Notes: generated by a model not told the origin, from the letters alone. A stretch of DNA of 64,000 nucleotides from Pedobacter sp. Leaf41 (GCF_001422545.1 NZ_LMLE01000001.1:1300127-1364126); one strand, 5' to 3'; counted from the first letter of the stretch, positions 28,491 through 36,300 are shown. Translations and numbers: made by a program.

Positions 28491-28976
28491 TCAAATGATT
28501 GTTGTACTTCTTCTTTCCAAAAGCACCGTGTCCCTCCAAACTCCATTTTGCTTTCCAATTTTCTCCCTAACGCCAAGCGTTCTAAAGCCAGCTTTTTCGT
28601 GGATGCGAAGGCTACCGATGTTCTCAGAAAATATACCTGCCTGTAATGTTCATATTCCTTCTACCTCACTCAAGCCAACAAGCTCTTCTAAAAGCGCAAG
28701 TCCGATTCCTTTACCTGATTGTTCGGGGTCAACATATACGCTGACTTCAGCTACACCTGAATACACGCAACATGAAGAGACTGGTTTCAGTGCTCCCCAG
28801 CCAACTATTTTTCCACTTTCTTGGGCAACAATTCTGCAAGTGCCAAGATGTGAACTGTCCCATTCTTCCCAGGAGGGTGCGCTGGTCTGGAAAGTGGCGT
28901 TGTCTGTAGCAATGCCTTTCTCATAGATTGATCTCACCGAATCCCAGTCCGATGGCAGTAGATTTCTTATTTTCAT
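28491..28976 (-). pseudogene. Decayed GNAT acetyltransferase, ArsN-like
   Basis: The first 108 codons give a GNAT fold (MKIRNLLPSDWDSVRSIYEKGIATDNATF, then VYVDPEQSGKGIGLALLEEL as the acetyl-CoA loop). A TGA at 28650-28652 interrupts the frame after SEVEGI. The same frame continues TLQAGIFSENIGSLRIHEKAG and [11 protein letters not shown] to a natural stop at 28491. The family normally has Trp (TGG) at the TGA position, so one base change explains the break. Related proteins in arsenic clusters acetylate phosphinothricin or arsenical analogues. Without the last 50 residues the product should not fold. A single sequencing error could mimic this, but its two neighbours are broken too. Confidence 0.8.
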
Positions 28977-29037
28977 AGCAACGGTTAACAGCAACCGCCT
29001 CCAGGGGTACAACTGTTTGCCGCCGCTGCCAGATTAA

Positions 29038-29449
29038 CTATTCCTTTTTTGAAGTTTCTTCCACGCCGAAAGCCTTCCTTGCAAGACAGGCAGTCTGCTT
29101 TGCAAGTAAAAGAAAGTTCGTCCCATCAAAGCCAAGGTCATATTTGCCTATGTTTCCAGATTGGTATTCAACTTCTGTTTCCAGGTCTTCCATGCCCAAT
29201 ACCTTTTCTGAAAGGGAAATGATATTCAACAGTTTGCCTGCTTTCAGGCGATGGTCGTAGTCGTCTGCATCCCATAACTGGAATTTGCTACCTTTTCATG
29301 GCGGACCTTGCCTCCACAATCGATAAACTCCTTGGTAATGATCCCCACTTCTGTTACGCGGAAATGTTCTTGTACAGTTTCACCGTTTTCTACTTGGAAA
29401 TTAACTGCTTCAGCTGTTGCCAAGTGGTTTTGATTTCTGATAGTTTTAT
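29038..29449 (-). pseudogene. Decayed DUF6428-like gene of an arsenic cluster
   Basis: Conserved sequence is spread over different frames. ATAAAACTATCAG at 29437-29449 lines up with an expected MKLSEIK start in which ATG has become ATA. An A-run just after it is one base short, shifting the frame into NHLATAEAVNFQVENGE and HFRVTEVGIITKEFIDCGGKVRHEK. Near 29300 a second shift leads to KFQLWDADDYDHRLKAGKLLNIISLSEK and on to the stop at 29038. Genes of this type sit between arsR and arsC in many Bacteroidota. The family name is from memory and would need a profile search; the three lesions are visible directly. Confidence 0.65.
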
Positions 29450-29466
29450 ATATTCTCTATTTATGT

Positions 29467-29482
29467 ATCGTAATTTTGCGAT
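29467..29482. promoter_or_regulatory. ArsR operator, downstream copy
   Basis: ATCGTAATTTTGCGAT, 15 of 16 bases identical to the inverted reading of the box at 29841-29856. It lies between arsR and the broken DUF6428-like gene, where it would control the resistance genes. Confidence 0.6.
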
Positions 29483-29502
29483 GGATTTACTCAAAAAAAG
29501 GG

Positions 29503-29832
29503 TTAGCAACACCCTTTGGGATCAACATATGAACCCATAAACTCCCCGAACAGCTTTTGCAAAAGGGTCCACGTTTTCCGCTCTATGCAATAGCATACCT
29601 TTACTCCATCGATCGTTCCCTGTATAATACCCGCGTTTTTTAGCTCTTTCAAATGCTGTGAGATCGTAGCCTGCGCCAGTCCAAGTTCTTCCACAAGGTC
29701 GCCACAGATACACGCATTGGCTGAAATAATCTGCTGCAATATCGCAATACGTGCAGGATGTGCAATCGCCTTCAAAAGTGTCGAAAGTTCGTTCTGCTCC
29801 TGCGTAAATATTTCTGTCTTTGTAAGCCCCAT
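29503..29832 (-). CDS. ArsR/SmtB family repressor
   Basis: A 109-residue winged-helix regulator. LSTLLKAIAHPARIAILQQI is the usual opening helix pair; ACICGDLVEELGLAQATISQHLKELKNAGIIQGTIDGVKVCYCIE is the DNA-binding region. Cys residues in ACICGDL and the terminal KGCC are candidate metal sites. The open frame could begin at 29871, but ATG 29832 (MGLTKTEIF) fits the family, and the longer form would overlap the operator. It appears intact, unlike the three genes behind it. Its own promoter region carries a palindromic box repeated before the next gene, so it should repress itself and the (now broken) cluster. Confidence 0.85.
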   Translation of the reverse strand: MGLTKTEIFTQEQNELSTLLKAIAHPARIAILQQIISANACICGDLVEELGLAQATISQHLKELKNAGIIQGTIDGVKVCYCIERKTWTLLQKLFGEFMGSYVDPKGCC

Positions 29833-29840
29833 AATTTTAT

Positions 29841-29856
29841 ATCGCAATATTACGAT
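29841..29856. promoter_or_regulatory. ArsR operator at its own promoter
   Basis: ATCGCAATATTACGAT is a near-perfect palindrome 8 bases before the arsR ATG; its inverse is ATCGTAATATTGCGAT. A matching copy lies at 29467-29482. Confidence 0.65.
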
Positions 29857-30028
29857 AATTATTTCAAACAAAAAAATTCCTTTAAGTCAATTTATGAAAG
29901 TACAACGTATTGTGACCACAGGCTTCGCATGATTAATATAAAGAATAATTACCTTAACGCTAAAACCAATCATGCCCCAGCCCGAATCCGGACTGGGGCA
30001 TAATTCCCAAAACAGTAATCTTAATTGA

Positions 30029-30205
30029 TTACTTTGTATTTTTCTTTTCTGTTACCTCAGCTCTGATTTCCTGAGCAAGATTTTTCAAATCCTGCATACC
30101 TTTACGAACACGTGTTCCAGCAGCAGCGTTTCCTGCGTTGTAAAACTTTTCAGCATCAGCTTCAACTGAAGACACAAGCTCTTTGATTTTTGCAAATTTT
30201 TCCAT
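30029..30205 (-). CDS. Histone H1-like small DNA-binding protein
   Basis: A 58-residue protein, MEKFAKIKELVSSVEADAEK followed by FYNAGNAAAGTRVRKGMQDLKN and LAQEIRAEVTEKKNTK. It matches the short histone-H1-like proteins that are widespread in Bacteroidota: helical, with acidic and basic residues mixed and the conserved G-N-A-A-A-G-T-R-V-R-K-G block. A nucleoid role is inferred from the family. A full promoter (TTTG-N19-TATATTTG, 30227-30257) stands just ahead, so it is expressed. It is an intact, conserved gene in the middle of broken ones. A GC-rich inverted repeat, TGCCCCAG/CTGGGGCA (29973-30000), follows its stop. Confidence 0.8.
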   Translation of the reverse strand: MEKFAKIKELVSSVEADAEKFYNAGNAAAGTRVRKGMQDLKNLAQEIRAEVTEKKNTK

Positions 30206-30226
30206 GATAGATTAATATTTAAGCAG

Positions 30227-30257
30227 CAAATATATCAGAAGGATCGGAAAACACAAA
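30227..30257 (-). promoter_or_regulatory. Promoter of the histone H1-like gene
   Basis: On the minus strand TTTG, a 19-base spacer and TATATTTG, exact at both boxes. Confidence 0.7.
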
Positions 30258-30422
30258 AATCCAGACGTAACAAAGCAGGGGGCAAACACTCCCTGCTAAG
30301 CCTCAACAAAAGTAAAACTTAATACAAAGGCTATCTGCCCTTACCCTTTTTTGTTTCCATGGCCACCTCAGGCTCCTGGACAACTGCCTCACCGGCCACT
30401 TCCTTCTGGTCCAAAGCCTTGC

Positions 30423-30580
30423 TGATTTTCAAAAAATATGAAAGAATATCAAGGTCTGGAGAGGGCTCCGGTATCGGATTGTACCTGGTCAAAGAAATTA
30501 TCGAGGCATCGGGTGGCAAGATCGAAGTCGAAAGCAGCTTAGGCGATGGAACAGTATTTCGCTTGCACGTAAAGCTGTAA
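30423..30580 (+). pseudogene. Tail fragment of a histidine kinase (HATPase)
   Basis: Only the last 50 or so residues of an ATPase domain are present: FKKYERISRSGEGSGIGLYLVKEI, then SGGKIEVESSLGDGTVFRLHV, holding the G2 box and the final strands. The H box, N box and G1 box are absent. Ahead of 30423 the frame turns into unrelated sequence. The opposite strand from about 30420 down to 30331 reads like the tail of another protein, with a K/E-rich end and KGKGR before the stop. The point near 30420 is thus probably a junction between two unrelated pieces. Confidence 0.65.
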
Positions 30581-30652
30581 AATATCAGCAAAAGAATATC
30601 AGTTCTTAGCTATATGATTAAAGGAGCGCATCCCCGAGTCATACAAAATGAA

Positions 30653-31228
30653 CTACTCATTCACCAAAGCAGTTTTTTCCAGCAGTTTGGTTGCAATATC
30701 TTTTGGGGACAGTACATAGTCAGGATGGTCGTTTGCAACAAGCGATCCCGGCATTAATCCGAACTGGGCGGTATCCGGATCCTGCACAATAATCAGCCCT
30801 TGCTTATCTTCTATTGCCATCGCACCTTGCAAACCATCCAACCCTGCTCCGGAAAGGATCACTCCTATCGCATAATGCCCTATGTCTTTGGCAAGACTGA
30901 TAAAAAGCTCATCGATTCCCCTATTGATATTTTCCTCTTCTGATCTGTCTCTTAACGTCAGCGTACCGTTTATAACCGTCATGATTTTGCCTATACCCAG
31001 TGCATAGATTTTCCCCTTTTCCACTTTCATATCCTCCACAACTTTTATAACCGGTATATCTGTTACCCTTTGAAGAATCAATGCAAGATTACTGTTATTG
31101 CCTTTTGGAATGTGATGAATCAAAACAATTGCAGCATTGAATGGATGAGCCAACTGACTTAGTATATTTTGTAGTGGCTCGAGCCCCCCTGCGGATGAGC
31201 CGATTGCAATAACGGTAAATGCTGACAT
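30653..31228 (-). CDS. Stand-alone CheB-type methylesterase domain protein
   Basis: A 191-residue protein made only of the CheB catalytic domain. The triad is visible: Ser12 in AIGSSAGGLEP, His38 in VLIHHIPKG and the Asp in SGAGLDGLQGAMAI near residue 130; the spacing matches CheB. There is no receiver domain. The frame opens at 31246 with MIDLVY, but Met at 31228 (MSAFTVIAIGSSAGG) fits the fold. There are no chemotaxis receptors or CheR nearby, so it more likely acts in a stress-signalling set with PAS kinases, such as the divergent kinase at 31324, 95 bases away. That pairing is inference. Confidence 0.83.
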   Translation of the reverse strand: MSAFTVIAIGSSAGGLEPLQNILSQLAHPFNAAIVLIHHIPKGNNSNLALILQRVTDIPVIKVVEDMKVEKGKIYALGIGKIMTVINGTLTLRDRSEEENINRGIDELFISLAKDIGHYAIGVILSGAGLDGLQGAMAIEDKQGLIIVQDPDTAQFGLMPGSLVANDHPDYVLSPKDIATKLLEKTALVNE

Positions 31229-31323
31229 GTATACTAAATCAATCAAGATGTATTTTTGTTTTGGCCCGGTCTCAGCTCAAACACTTATGCATAAAAAATG
31301 TTAAGAATACAGTAGCGTAAAAT

Positions 31324-32763
31324 ATGAAAAAAGATAGTGAAAAGCATGGCTTTGAGCAGCGGTTTAGGGAGTGTGATGCAAAGTTCAATAGTATATTTGA
31401 ACTCAGCAGCGTCGCCACAAAAATCATAAATTCAGATCTCACCATTTTAAAAGTTAATAAAGCACTTTGTGAGCTCCTCGGTTATACAGCTGAAGAAATT
31501 CTGGGCACAAGAATTTTGGATCATGCCTGCGAAGAACATATAGACCACTGGCATCATCTCCTGGAAGAACTTTGGGCTACACAGGTACCGAACTTTAAGC
31601 TAAAAGCATGCCTCTACCGCAAAGATCGGGAAATTGTATGGGTAGATGTAACTACAATTTTATATACCGACCAGGGTGAAACATTCGGTTTTACGGTGCT
31701 CGACGACATCACCGGACTGAAACATTTTGAAAATAGCCAAAAGCGGTTAAATGTTGCATTAAAATATTCAGGGACGGCCATATGGGAGCTTGATGTTAAA
31801 TCGGGTGAAGTATTCCGGTCAGCTGATCATGATCAGCTCTTTGGTTATGATTCCAATAGGGAAAAGTGGTTTTTAGAAGATTATAATCCTCACCTATACC
31901 AACGTGATCTTGAATGGTTTAAAAGCGCTTTACAAAAAATCAACGAAACAGATGGTCTGGATGTGCAGGTGCGAGTACTGAGAAAGGATGAGCAGTTGCA
32001 ATGGCTGAATATTAAAGGTACGCCCGAAAGGGATCATTCCGGTCAGGTGGTCAGGGTAATTGGCGTGATCAATGATATCACCAAAGACAAACTGATAGAG
32101 CGGCATAAAGATGACTTCATCAGTATTGCCAGTCACGAGCTGAAAACACCCGTTACCAGTCTTAAAGCTTCGCTACAACTTCTCGACCGTAGTCAGGATG
32201 GTTCCTCAGAGCGTGTTAAATCGCTGATCCTTCAGGCCAACAAGGGAATCAACAGAATCACCGCAATTATTGACGACCTGTTAAATGCCGGGAAAAATTA
32301 TGAAGAGCAGCTCTCGCTAAGAAAAGAAAATTTTGACATCTACCTGTTGGCGGAGGAGGTGATAGATCAGTTTGAAGCGTTGCCCACTCAATCCATTGAG
32401 CTACTGGGACACAAGAATAGTATGCTTAGGGCAGATGCGGAACGCATAGGGCGTGTATTAACCAACCTGATCGGCAATGCCATCAAATACGCCCCTAAAT
32501 CCAGCAAGATAAAAGTTCACATTGAAAATCAGCAGGAAAGCATCCGGGTTTCGGTTGTCGATAAAGGACCCGGAATACCCGAAGATAAGATACCACTTCT
32601 TTTTGACCGTTATTATCAGGCGACAGATAACCAGAACAGCGCTTCAGGTTTAGGGCTTGGCTTGTTCATCAGTGCAAATATTGTCCGCAAGCATCTTGGA
32701 AAAATCGGGGTGAGCAGTCATCCGCTCGCTGGTACGAACTTTTGGTTTGAGCTGCCAAAGTGA
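31324..32763 (+). CDS. PAS-domain sensor histidine kinase
   Basis: A 479-residue kinase with no obvious membrane helix, so probably cytoplasmic. Two PAS domains (about 15-130 and 140-255, each with a PAC-like ending such as GFTVLDDITGLKHFE and RVIGVINDITKDKLIE) precede the HisKA domain with SIASHELKTPVTSLKA (His about 270). The HATPase follows with NLIGNAIKYAPKSSK (N box), VVDKGPGIPEDKIPLLFDRYYQ (G1/F) and GLGLGLFISANIV (G2). All catalytic boxes are intact. No response regulator is next to it, so it is an orphan kinase. It is divergent from the CheB-domain gene. Base usage here looks richer in G and C than in the flanking genes. Confidence 0.88.
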   Translation: MKKDSEKHGFEQRFRECDAKFNSIFELSSVATKIINSDLTILKVNKALCELLGYTAEEILGTRILDHACEEHIDHWHHLLEELWATQVPNFKLKACLYRKDREIVWVDVTTILYTDQGETFGFTVLDDITGLKHFENSQKRLNVALKYSGTAIWELDVKSGEVFRSADHDQLFGYDSNREKWFLEDYNPHLYQRDLEWFKSALQKINETDGLDVQVRVLRKDEQLQWLNIKGTPERDHSGQVVRVIGVINDITKDKLIERHKDDFISIASHELKTPVTSLKASLQLLDRSQDGSSERVKSLILQANKGINRITAIIDDLLNAGKNYEEQLSLRKENFDIYLLAEEVIDQFEALPTQSIELLGHKNSMLRADAERIGRVLTNLIGNAIKYAPKSSKIKVHIENQQESIRVSVVDKGPGIPEDKIPLLFDRYYQATDNQNSASGLGLGLFISANIVRKHLGKIGVSSHPLAGTNFWFELPK

Positions 32764-32877
32764 AAACCATTTTTTTCAAAATAGCATAATCTATTCACGT
32801 ATTTTTAGAAATAAAAAACCGTACATAAGTGTGTAAAATACGCATCTTTCCTGTCTGCAATTTTTTTAATATTGCAG

Positions 32878-33111
32878 ATGCACTTTTTTATTTATCAGTC
32901 TTCCTGCGGATATTTCAAGCGGGAATTCAATCATATATCAGATGGGATCAAGCAACGCATTCATTCCCAAACCACCGATAAGTTGATATGCATCATCGAC
33001 CGGAAATATAACCGTTTTATATATCAGTGCGGAGATTTCGACTGGCATCTTAACAATTTAAAAACTGGCGTAAATACTAGACTTCTATCATTATTCTATT
33101 CCCAGGATTAA
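32878..33111 (+). CDS. Hypothetical short protein, possibly a fragment
   Basis: A 77-residue frame with ATG at 32878 (a TTG two codons earlier is also possible). I recognise no family. The middle (DKLICIIDRKYNRFIYQCGDF) has the feel of the first strands of a PAS-like or sensor domain, so it may be the start of a longer gene that lost its rest. It follows the kinase by 114 bases on the same strand. Confidence 0.25.
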   Translation: MHFFIYQSSCGYFKREFNHISDGIKQRIHSQTTDKLICIIDRKYNRFIYQCGDFDWHLNNLKTGVNTRLLSLFYSQD

Positions 33112-33613
33112 CCGAATGATCATAACAGATCACTGATCCTAAGCTCAAGTCGACCAAACCAAAAATCCAGTAACACATCAGTCAAATGAGGCTACCAGTA
33201 TTGTTATGAGATTTTGGTCGCTGATTTAATCAAATAAAGATATCAGAAACCCGGCTGATAAATGGACACCAAAGGTATGCGCATTGGAATTATTAAGATA
33301 ACAAAAGAAAAATTCTTGCTCTAGTTTAGCTTATAAACCCTGGTTGCGCTTTTTTTGAAGTAAGTGCTTCAATCAAAAATCTACACTGCTGAACTTGCAT
33401 TTCCATATCGGAGGTGATCCGATTGAGGATTGTATAAGCCTTTCTGATCGGTCAAGAAGATTCCTAGTCTTAACCTCTCCATCCTACTCAAACTCTTTCT
33501 TGATCATCATTAGTCAATTCTAAAACAATACTGCGTAACCATGATTGGTAAGGAACATGCAGGTCTTCTAATGAACTTTTATAAAGCTAAACAATTAATA
33601 AACCTATTGAGAA
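33112..33613. other. Non-coding stretch, nothing recognised
   Basis: About 500 bases with stops in all frames. I see no gene, RNA or repeat that I can support. It lies between the kinase side and the first fossil gene of this part and is probably decayed DNA. Confidence 0.4.
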
Positions 33614-33840
33614 TTAATTCCTTTTAATGGTATGATTAAATACATCCCATATCATCTCAGGATCTTTCCTGGTATCTACTAGCTCAGGGTTTTGAAAGCT
33701 TGTACTATCAAACTGGTACTGGAGCCATTCCAAAACAACATTTTTTTGGTTACATGAAGTTCAAGAGACTGAACGGTTTTACCCACAAGTCCTCGATGAA
33801 GGTTTTTCGCCATTACGGCTAAATCGGGAAGTTCTGGCAT
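33614..33840 (-). pseudogene. Fossil with the N terminus of a Fpg/Nei-like DNA glycosylase
   Basis: ATG 33840 opens MPELPDLAVMAKNLHRGLVGKTVQSL, then ELHVTKK. MPELP, with its N-terminal Pro as the catalytic amine, is the hallmark of the Fpg/Nei family. After about 34 residues this sense is lost, and the frame ends at a TAG (33679-33681). In another frame the sequence LEWLQYQFDSTSFQN, PELVDTRKDPEMIWDVFN, HTIKRN runs to a stop at 33614; it reads like a true protein end. So the piece is either a glycosylase gene with a large internal deletion and a frameshift or a join of two genes. It lacks the zinc-finger and most of the enzyme. Confidence 0.55.
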
Positions 33841-34080
33841 TTGGGATGAATCTGGGTGCTAATGTAAAGCAACAACCCAAAGCGCCTGGCGATTGTTTTA
33901 TCAACAGATTCGATTTCCATAAAAGAGTTTATACATAGTTGCGATCAAAGGTTCGCACTCTGTATTTTCCAACCGAAATAGAAATAAATTTGGAGTTGGA
34001 CAAAACAATCAGATGATGTAAGCGTTATCATACCGTCATTAATAAACAATAACATACATTTGGTTAGTGGATAATATTGA

Positions 34081-34109
34081 AAAGGCTGTCGTAAGATAGC
34101 CTTTCTTTT
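34081..34109 (+). terminator. Hairpin terminator in decayed region
   Basis: AAAGGCTGTC pairs with GATAGCCTTT (one G-T) around GTAA, followed by CTTTTG. No live gene lies directly ahead of it on the plus strand. Confidence 0.5.
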
Positions 34110-34215
34110 GAGCGATCTTTCAATTACATTTTCGTACTGATCTTCGTACAAATGGTTTTAATTGAAGTTTTATATATTTGAACATTCTTAACAATCCGGG
34201 ACGATTATTAGGTTC

Positions 34216-34247
34216 AAAGCCCTGTAGAAATGCAGGGCTTTTCTTTT
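34216..34247 (+). terminator. Hairpin terminator in decayed region
   Basis: AAAGCCCTG pairs with CAGGGCTTT, followed by TCTTTT. It lies in the 624-base stretch 33841-34464, where I find no supportable gene; only this and the two neighbouring hairpins stand out. Confidence 0.6.
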
Positions 34248-34251
34248 AAAC

Positions 34252-34275
34252 AAAAAAACGCCCCTCCCAGGGGCG
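34252..34275 (-). terminator. GC-rich terminator after the broken secreted gene
   Basis: CGCCCCT pairs with AGGGGCG around a 3-base loop; on the minus strand a run of seven T follows. It would end the transcript of the pseudogene at 34465-34860. The phrase GGGACGATTA flanks this hairpin pair on both sides (34198 and 34293). Confidence 0.7.
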
Positions 34276-34464
34276 CTCCTTTCATTATAATCTGGGACGA
34301 TTAAATGTTTAGCTAATATAATACTGCAATTCAATATTCCTGTTAAATTAATAAAATATATTTACGCTGTAACCTTTAGGGGAAATAGTAGGTCGAATCA
34401 GACCAAATATTTGGTAATCTGCCGATATTCATGTTGTTGGGCTTCGAATAACTTACAGGTGCGG

Positions 34465-34860
34465 TTAAATGTTTTTTCTCGTTCTCCTAATTGCCATACC
34501 CCCTGCACCCGTCACTATCAATGCGAATATACCTAAGTTTGTATCAAGATCGCAGGGTATATTTGTAAATTGATACACGGTATTGAAAACACTACAATCT
34601 GTGTCAATACAGCATTGAACCACTGGTAGCTTTTGGTTATAAACCAAGAATCTCGGACAAACAGCAGTACTGGCCGTTAGTGTTTATACAGGTGAAGTGT
34701 TATATTTAGGCTTACTAGTATTGCCAGTGACGGCACCGAAACCATTTAATTGATAATGGATAACGGGATTTAAGGCTTTGTTACAGCCCTCTAGCGATTG
34801 AGCAAAAACATTGCCCTCACCTAATGCAAAAAAAACAAAAACAAACAATAATTTCCTCAT
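34465..34860 (-). pseudogene. Small secreted/membrane-anchored protein with an in-frame stop
   Basis: A single frame of 131 codons from ATG 34860 to TAA 34465 is interrupted only by a TAA at codon 59 (34684-34686). The first part is a clean signal peptide (MRKLLFVFVFFALGEG, ending NVFAQ) followed by a short mature segment. The second part has several Cys (VVQCCIDTDCS, NIPCDLDTN) and ends in a hydrophobic helix and basic tail (LGIFALIVTGAGG, MAIRRTRKN), a layout seen in small cell-surface proteins of this phylum. The frame is otherwise kept on both sides, so the stop is recent or is a sequence error. The function is unknown. Confidence 0.6.
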
Positions 34861-35390
34861 TAGGCTATCTGGCTAGTAGAATTAAATTTAACTAGAAACC
34901 AGTTATTTAGCGCTGTTCATCTTGTTCAAATAGGATTGAGAAAAGCTTATACAAAAACTATTTATGTATGACTCGTTTTAAATAGAATTGGTTTTTCTTC
35001 ATGCAGATTACAAACTTCTGTACTGCATTTTAATACGAAGCAGTTTCAAAATAACCGTTGCCGGAACAGGCTCACCCATATCACATTTCCAGAATTTTGT
35101 CCAGAAACATTTTAAATTAATAATAGATGCTCTGATTTCAACTTCCAATCATCTGTCGAACTGTTAATGGTTTACCTTTCTTCAAGATGGAACTTTCTTT
35201 GCAATATCCGCTATACTTGCCTTATCGCTTTAGGACAATAGATCGCTGAAATGAATGTTAAAGGCAACATGGATATTGCTAATGAAATCAGATTCAATAT
35301 TGCAACTGTATTTCAAGCTTAATTGAAAATCATAGGCGAACCACTCGCTCGAAAAGGCTTAAATTTGACTGACAGAGAGTTTAAACTCAT
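34861..35390. other. Non-coding stretch, nothing recognised
   Basis: About 530 bases broken by stops in all frames. One very short plus-strand frame near 35250 (starting MNVKGNMDIANEIRFN) is too small to judge. No repeat or RNA was recognised. Confidence 0.35.
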
Positions 35391-35415
35391 AAAAAAACCA
35401 CCCTATTGAGAGTGG
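35391..35415 (-). terminator. Strong terminator after the 59-aa ORF
   Basis: On the minus strand CCACTCT pairs with AGGGTGG (one G-T) around CAAT, followed by seven T. It lies 75 bases after the stop of the small ORF at 35491-35670. Confidence 0.75.
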
Positions 35416-35490
35416 CCCATACCAGACAATAACTTTTATTCATGCATTTCCCTTGAATGGGCAAACCTTTTTCTCTAAGCTGAAACAATA

Positions 35491-35670
35491 TTATGCTACC
35501 TTTTTATGCTCCTGCTCATGACTTACAACCATTTCCGTTAAATCGGCACGGAACTCTAAGAAGACTTTTTTTGTTCCTCTTACTGATTTAACATTCTTAT
35601 CGCAATACAAATGATTTTTTCCCCTTAAAATAGTGATGAACGCTGCTACGGCATAATATAATCTTCTCAT
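35491..35670 (-). CDS. Hypothetical 59-residue protein
   Basis: ATG 35670 to TAA 35491 gives MRRLYYAVAAFITILRGKNH, LYCDKNVKSVRGTKKVFLEF, RADLTEMVVSHEQEHKKVA. It has a weakly hydrophobic start, a basic middle and a charged helix at the end. I do not recognise a family. Support comes from a strong terminator 75 bases downstream on the same strand and a purine-rich GAGGGAAGA stretch close to the ATG. It could be a real small gene or a surviving piece of a larger one. Confidence 0.4.
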   Translation of the reverse strand: MRRLYYAVAAFITILRGKNHLYCDKNVKSVRGTKKVFLEFRADLTEMVVSHEQEHKKVA

Positions 35671-36300
35671 GTTGCATCTTCCCTCTTAAAATTTATTAAG
35701 GTCTAAAATTAACCCATTAACGGACGTCGCACAAATTTTATCGTCCGATTGTTACATTTAACAGCAGAATAGAGCTTTTAGGTTTAAGAAAAATATAGAG
35801 TAATAATGTTCTCGGACAATTTAAAAGGATCACAAAAATCATTAATCATTCTCTCCTAATCCATATTATAATCTCAGCAACAAAGTATTAGGAATATCAT
35901 TGCGAAAGGAGGATTCTCAACGTCCCGATCAAATCCATGCAAGGAATTCGGTGAAGAAGGCAAACAAATTTTTCGTTGACGCGTTATTCTAACATGTCAC
36001 CATTTAAAGCAGCAGTCATAGTCGGCGTAACAATTGGCCTTGTTTCATTCATTGGTATCAGGTTATTGTCCAGTCGTCATTCCGGCGCAGAAGCTGACCG
36101 ATTATTTATTTAAAATTTACGCTATTGTTAAGTACCAAATTTCACTATTAATACGACCTGAGCATCCCTCATCAATGTTTACAACATAAAATTAAATCTT
36201 AAATACTTGCTTTTATAACGGTGTTGATATGAATAGTTTTAATCAAACTACAATCGCCTATAACTAGTATCAGCTGAACCACTAAAAAGAGAACTTGAAC
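35671..36300. other. Mostly non-coding stretch with one tiny ORF
   Basis: Between the 59-residue ORF and the oxidoreductase only the 39-residue frame at 35994-36113 stands out. No RNA gene or repeat was recognised. Confidence 0.3.
35994..36113 (+). CDS. Possible 39-residue membrane peptide
   Basis: ATG 35994 to TAA 36113 gives MSPFKAAVIVGVTIGLVSFI, GIRLLSSRHSGAEADRLFI: one clear membrane helix followed by a polar tail. No promoter or terminator supports it and chance is possible. Confidence 0.25.
   Translation: MSPFKAAVIVGVTIGLVSFIGIRLLSSRHSGAEADRLFI

Noticed and set aside
28650-28652. TGA at a conserved Trp codon of the acetyltransferase, as a hint of TGA recoding
   Set aside because: Intact genes all around use TGG for Trp and TGA as a rare stop, and the neighbouring genes carry TAG stops, frameshifts and a lost start. 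Decay explains it better.
33945-34151. 68-residue minus-strand frame
   Set aside because: No domain, no promoter, and its span covers a hairpin terminator; it looks like chance.
34198-34302. GGGACGATTA repeated on both sides of two terminators
   Set aside because: Ten bases only; could be a target-site duplication, but nothing between looks like an insertion sequence.
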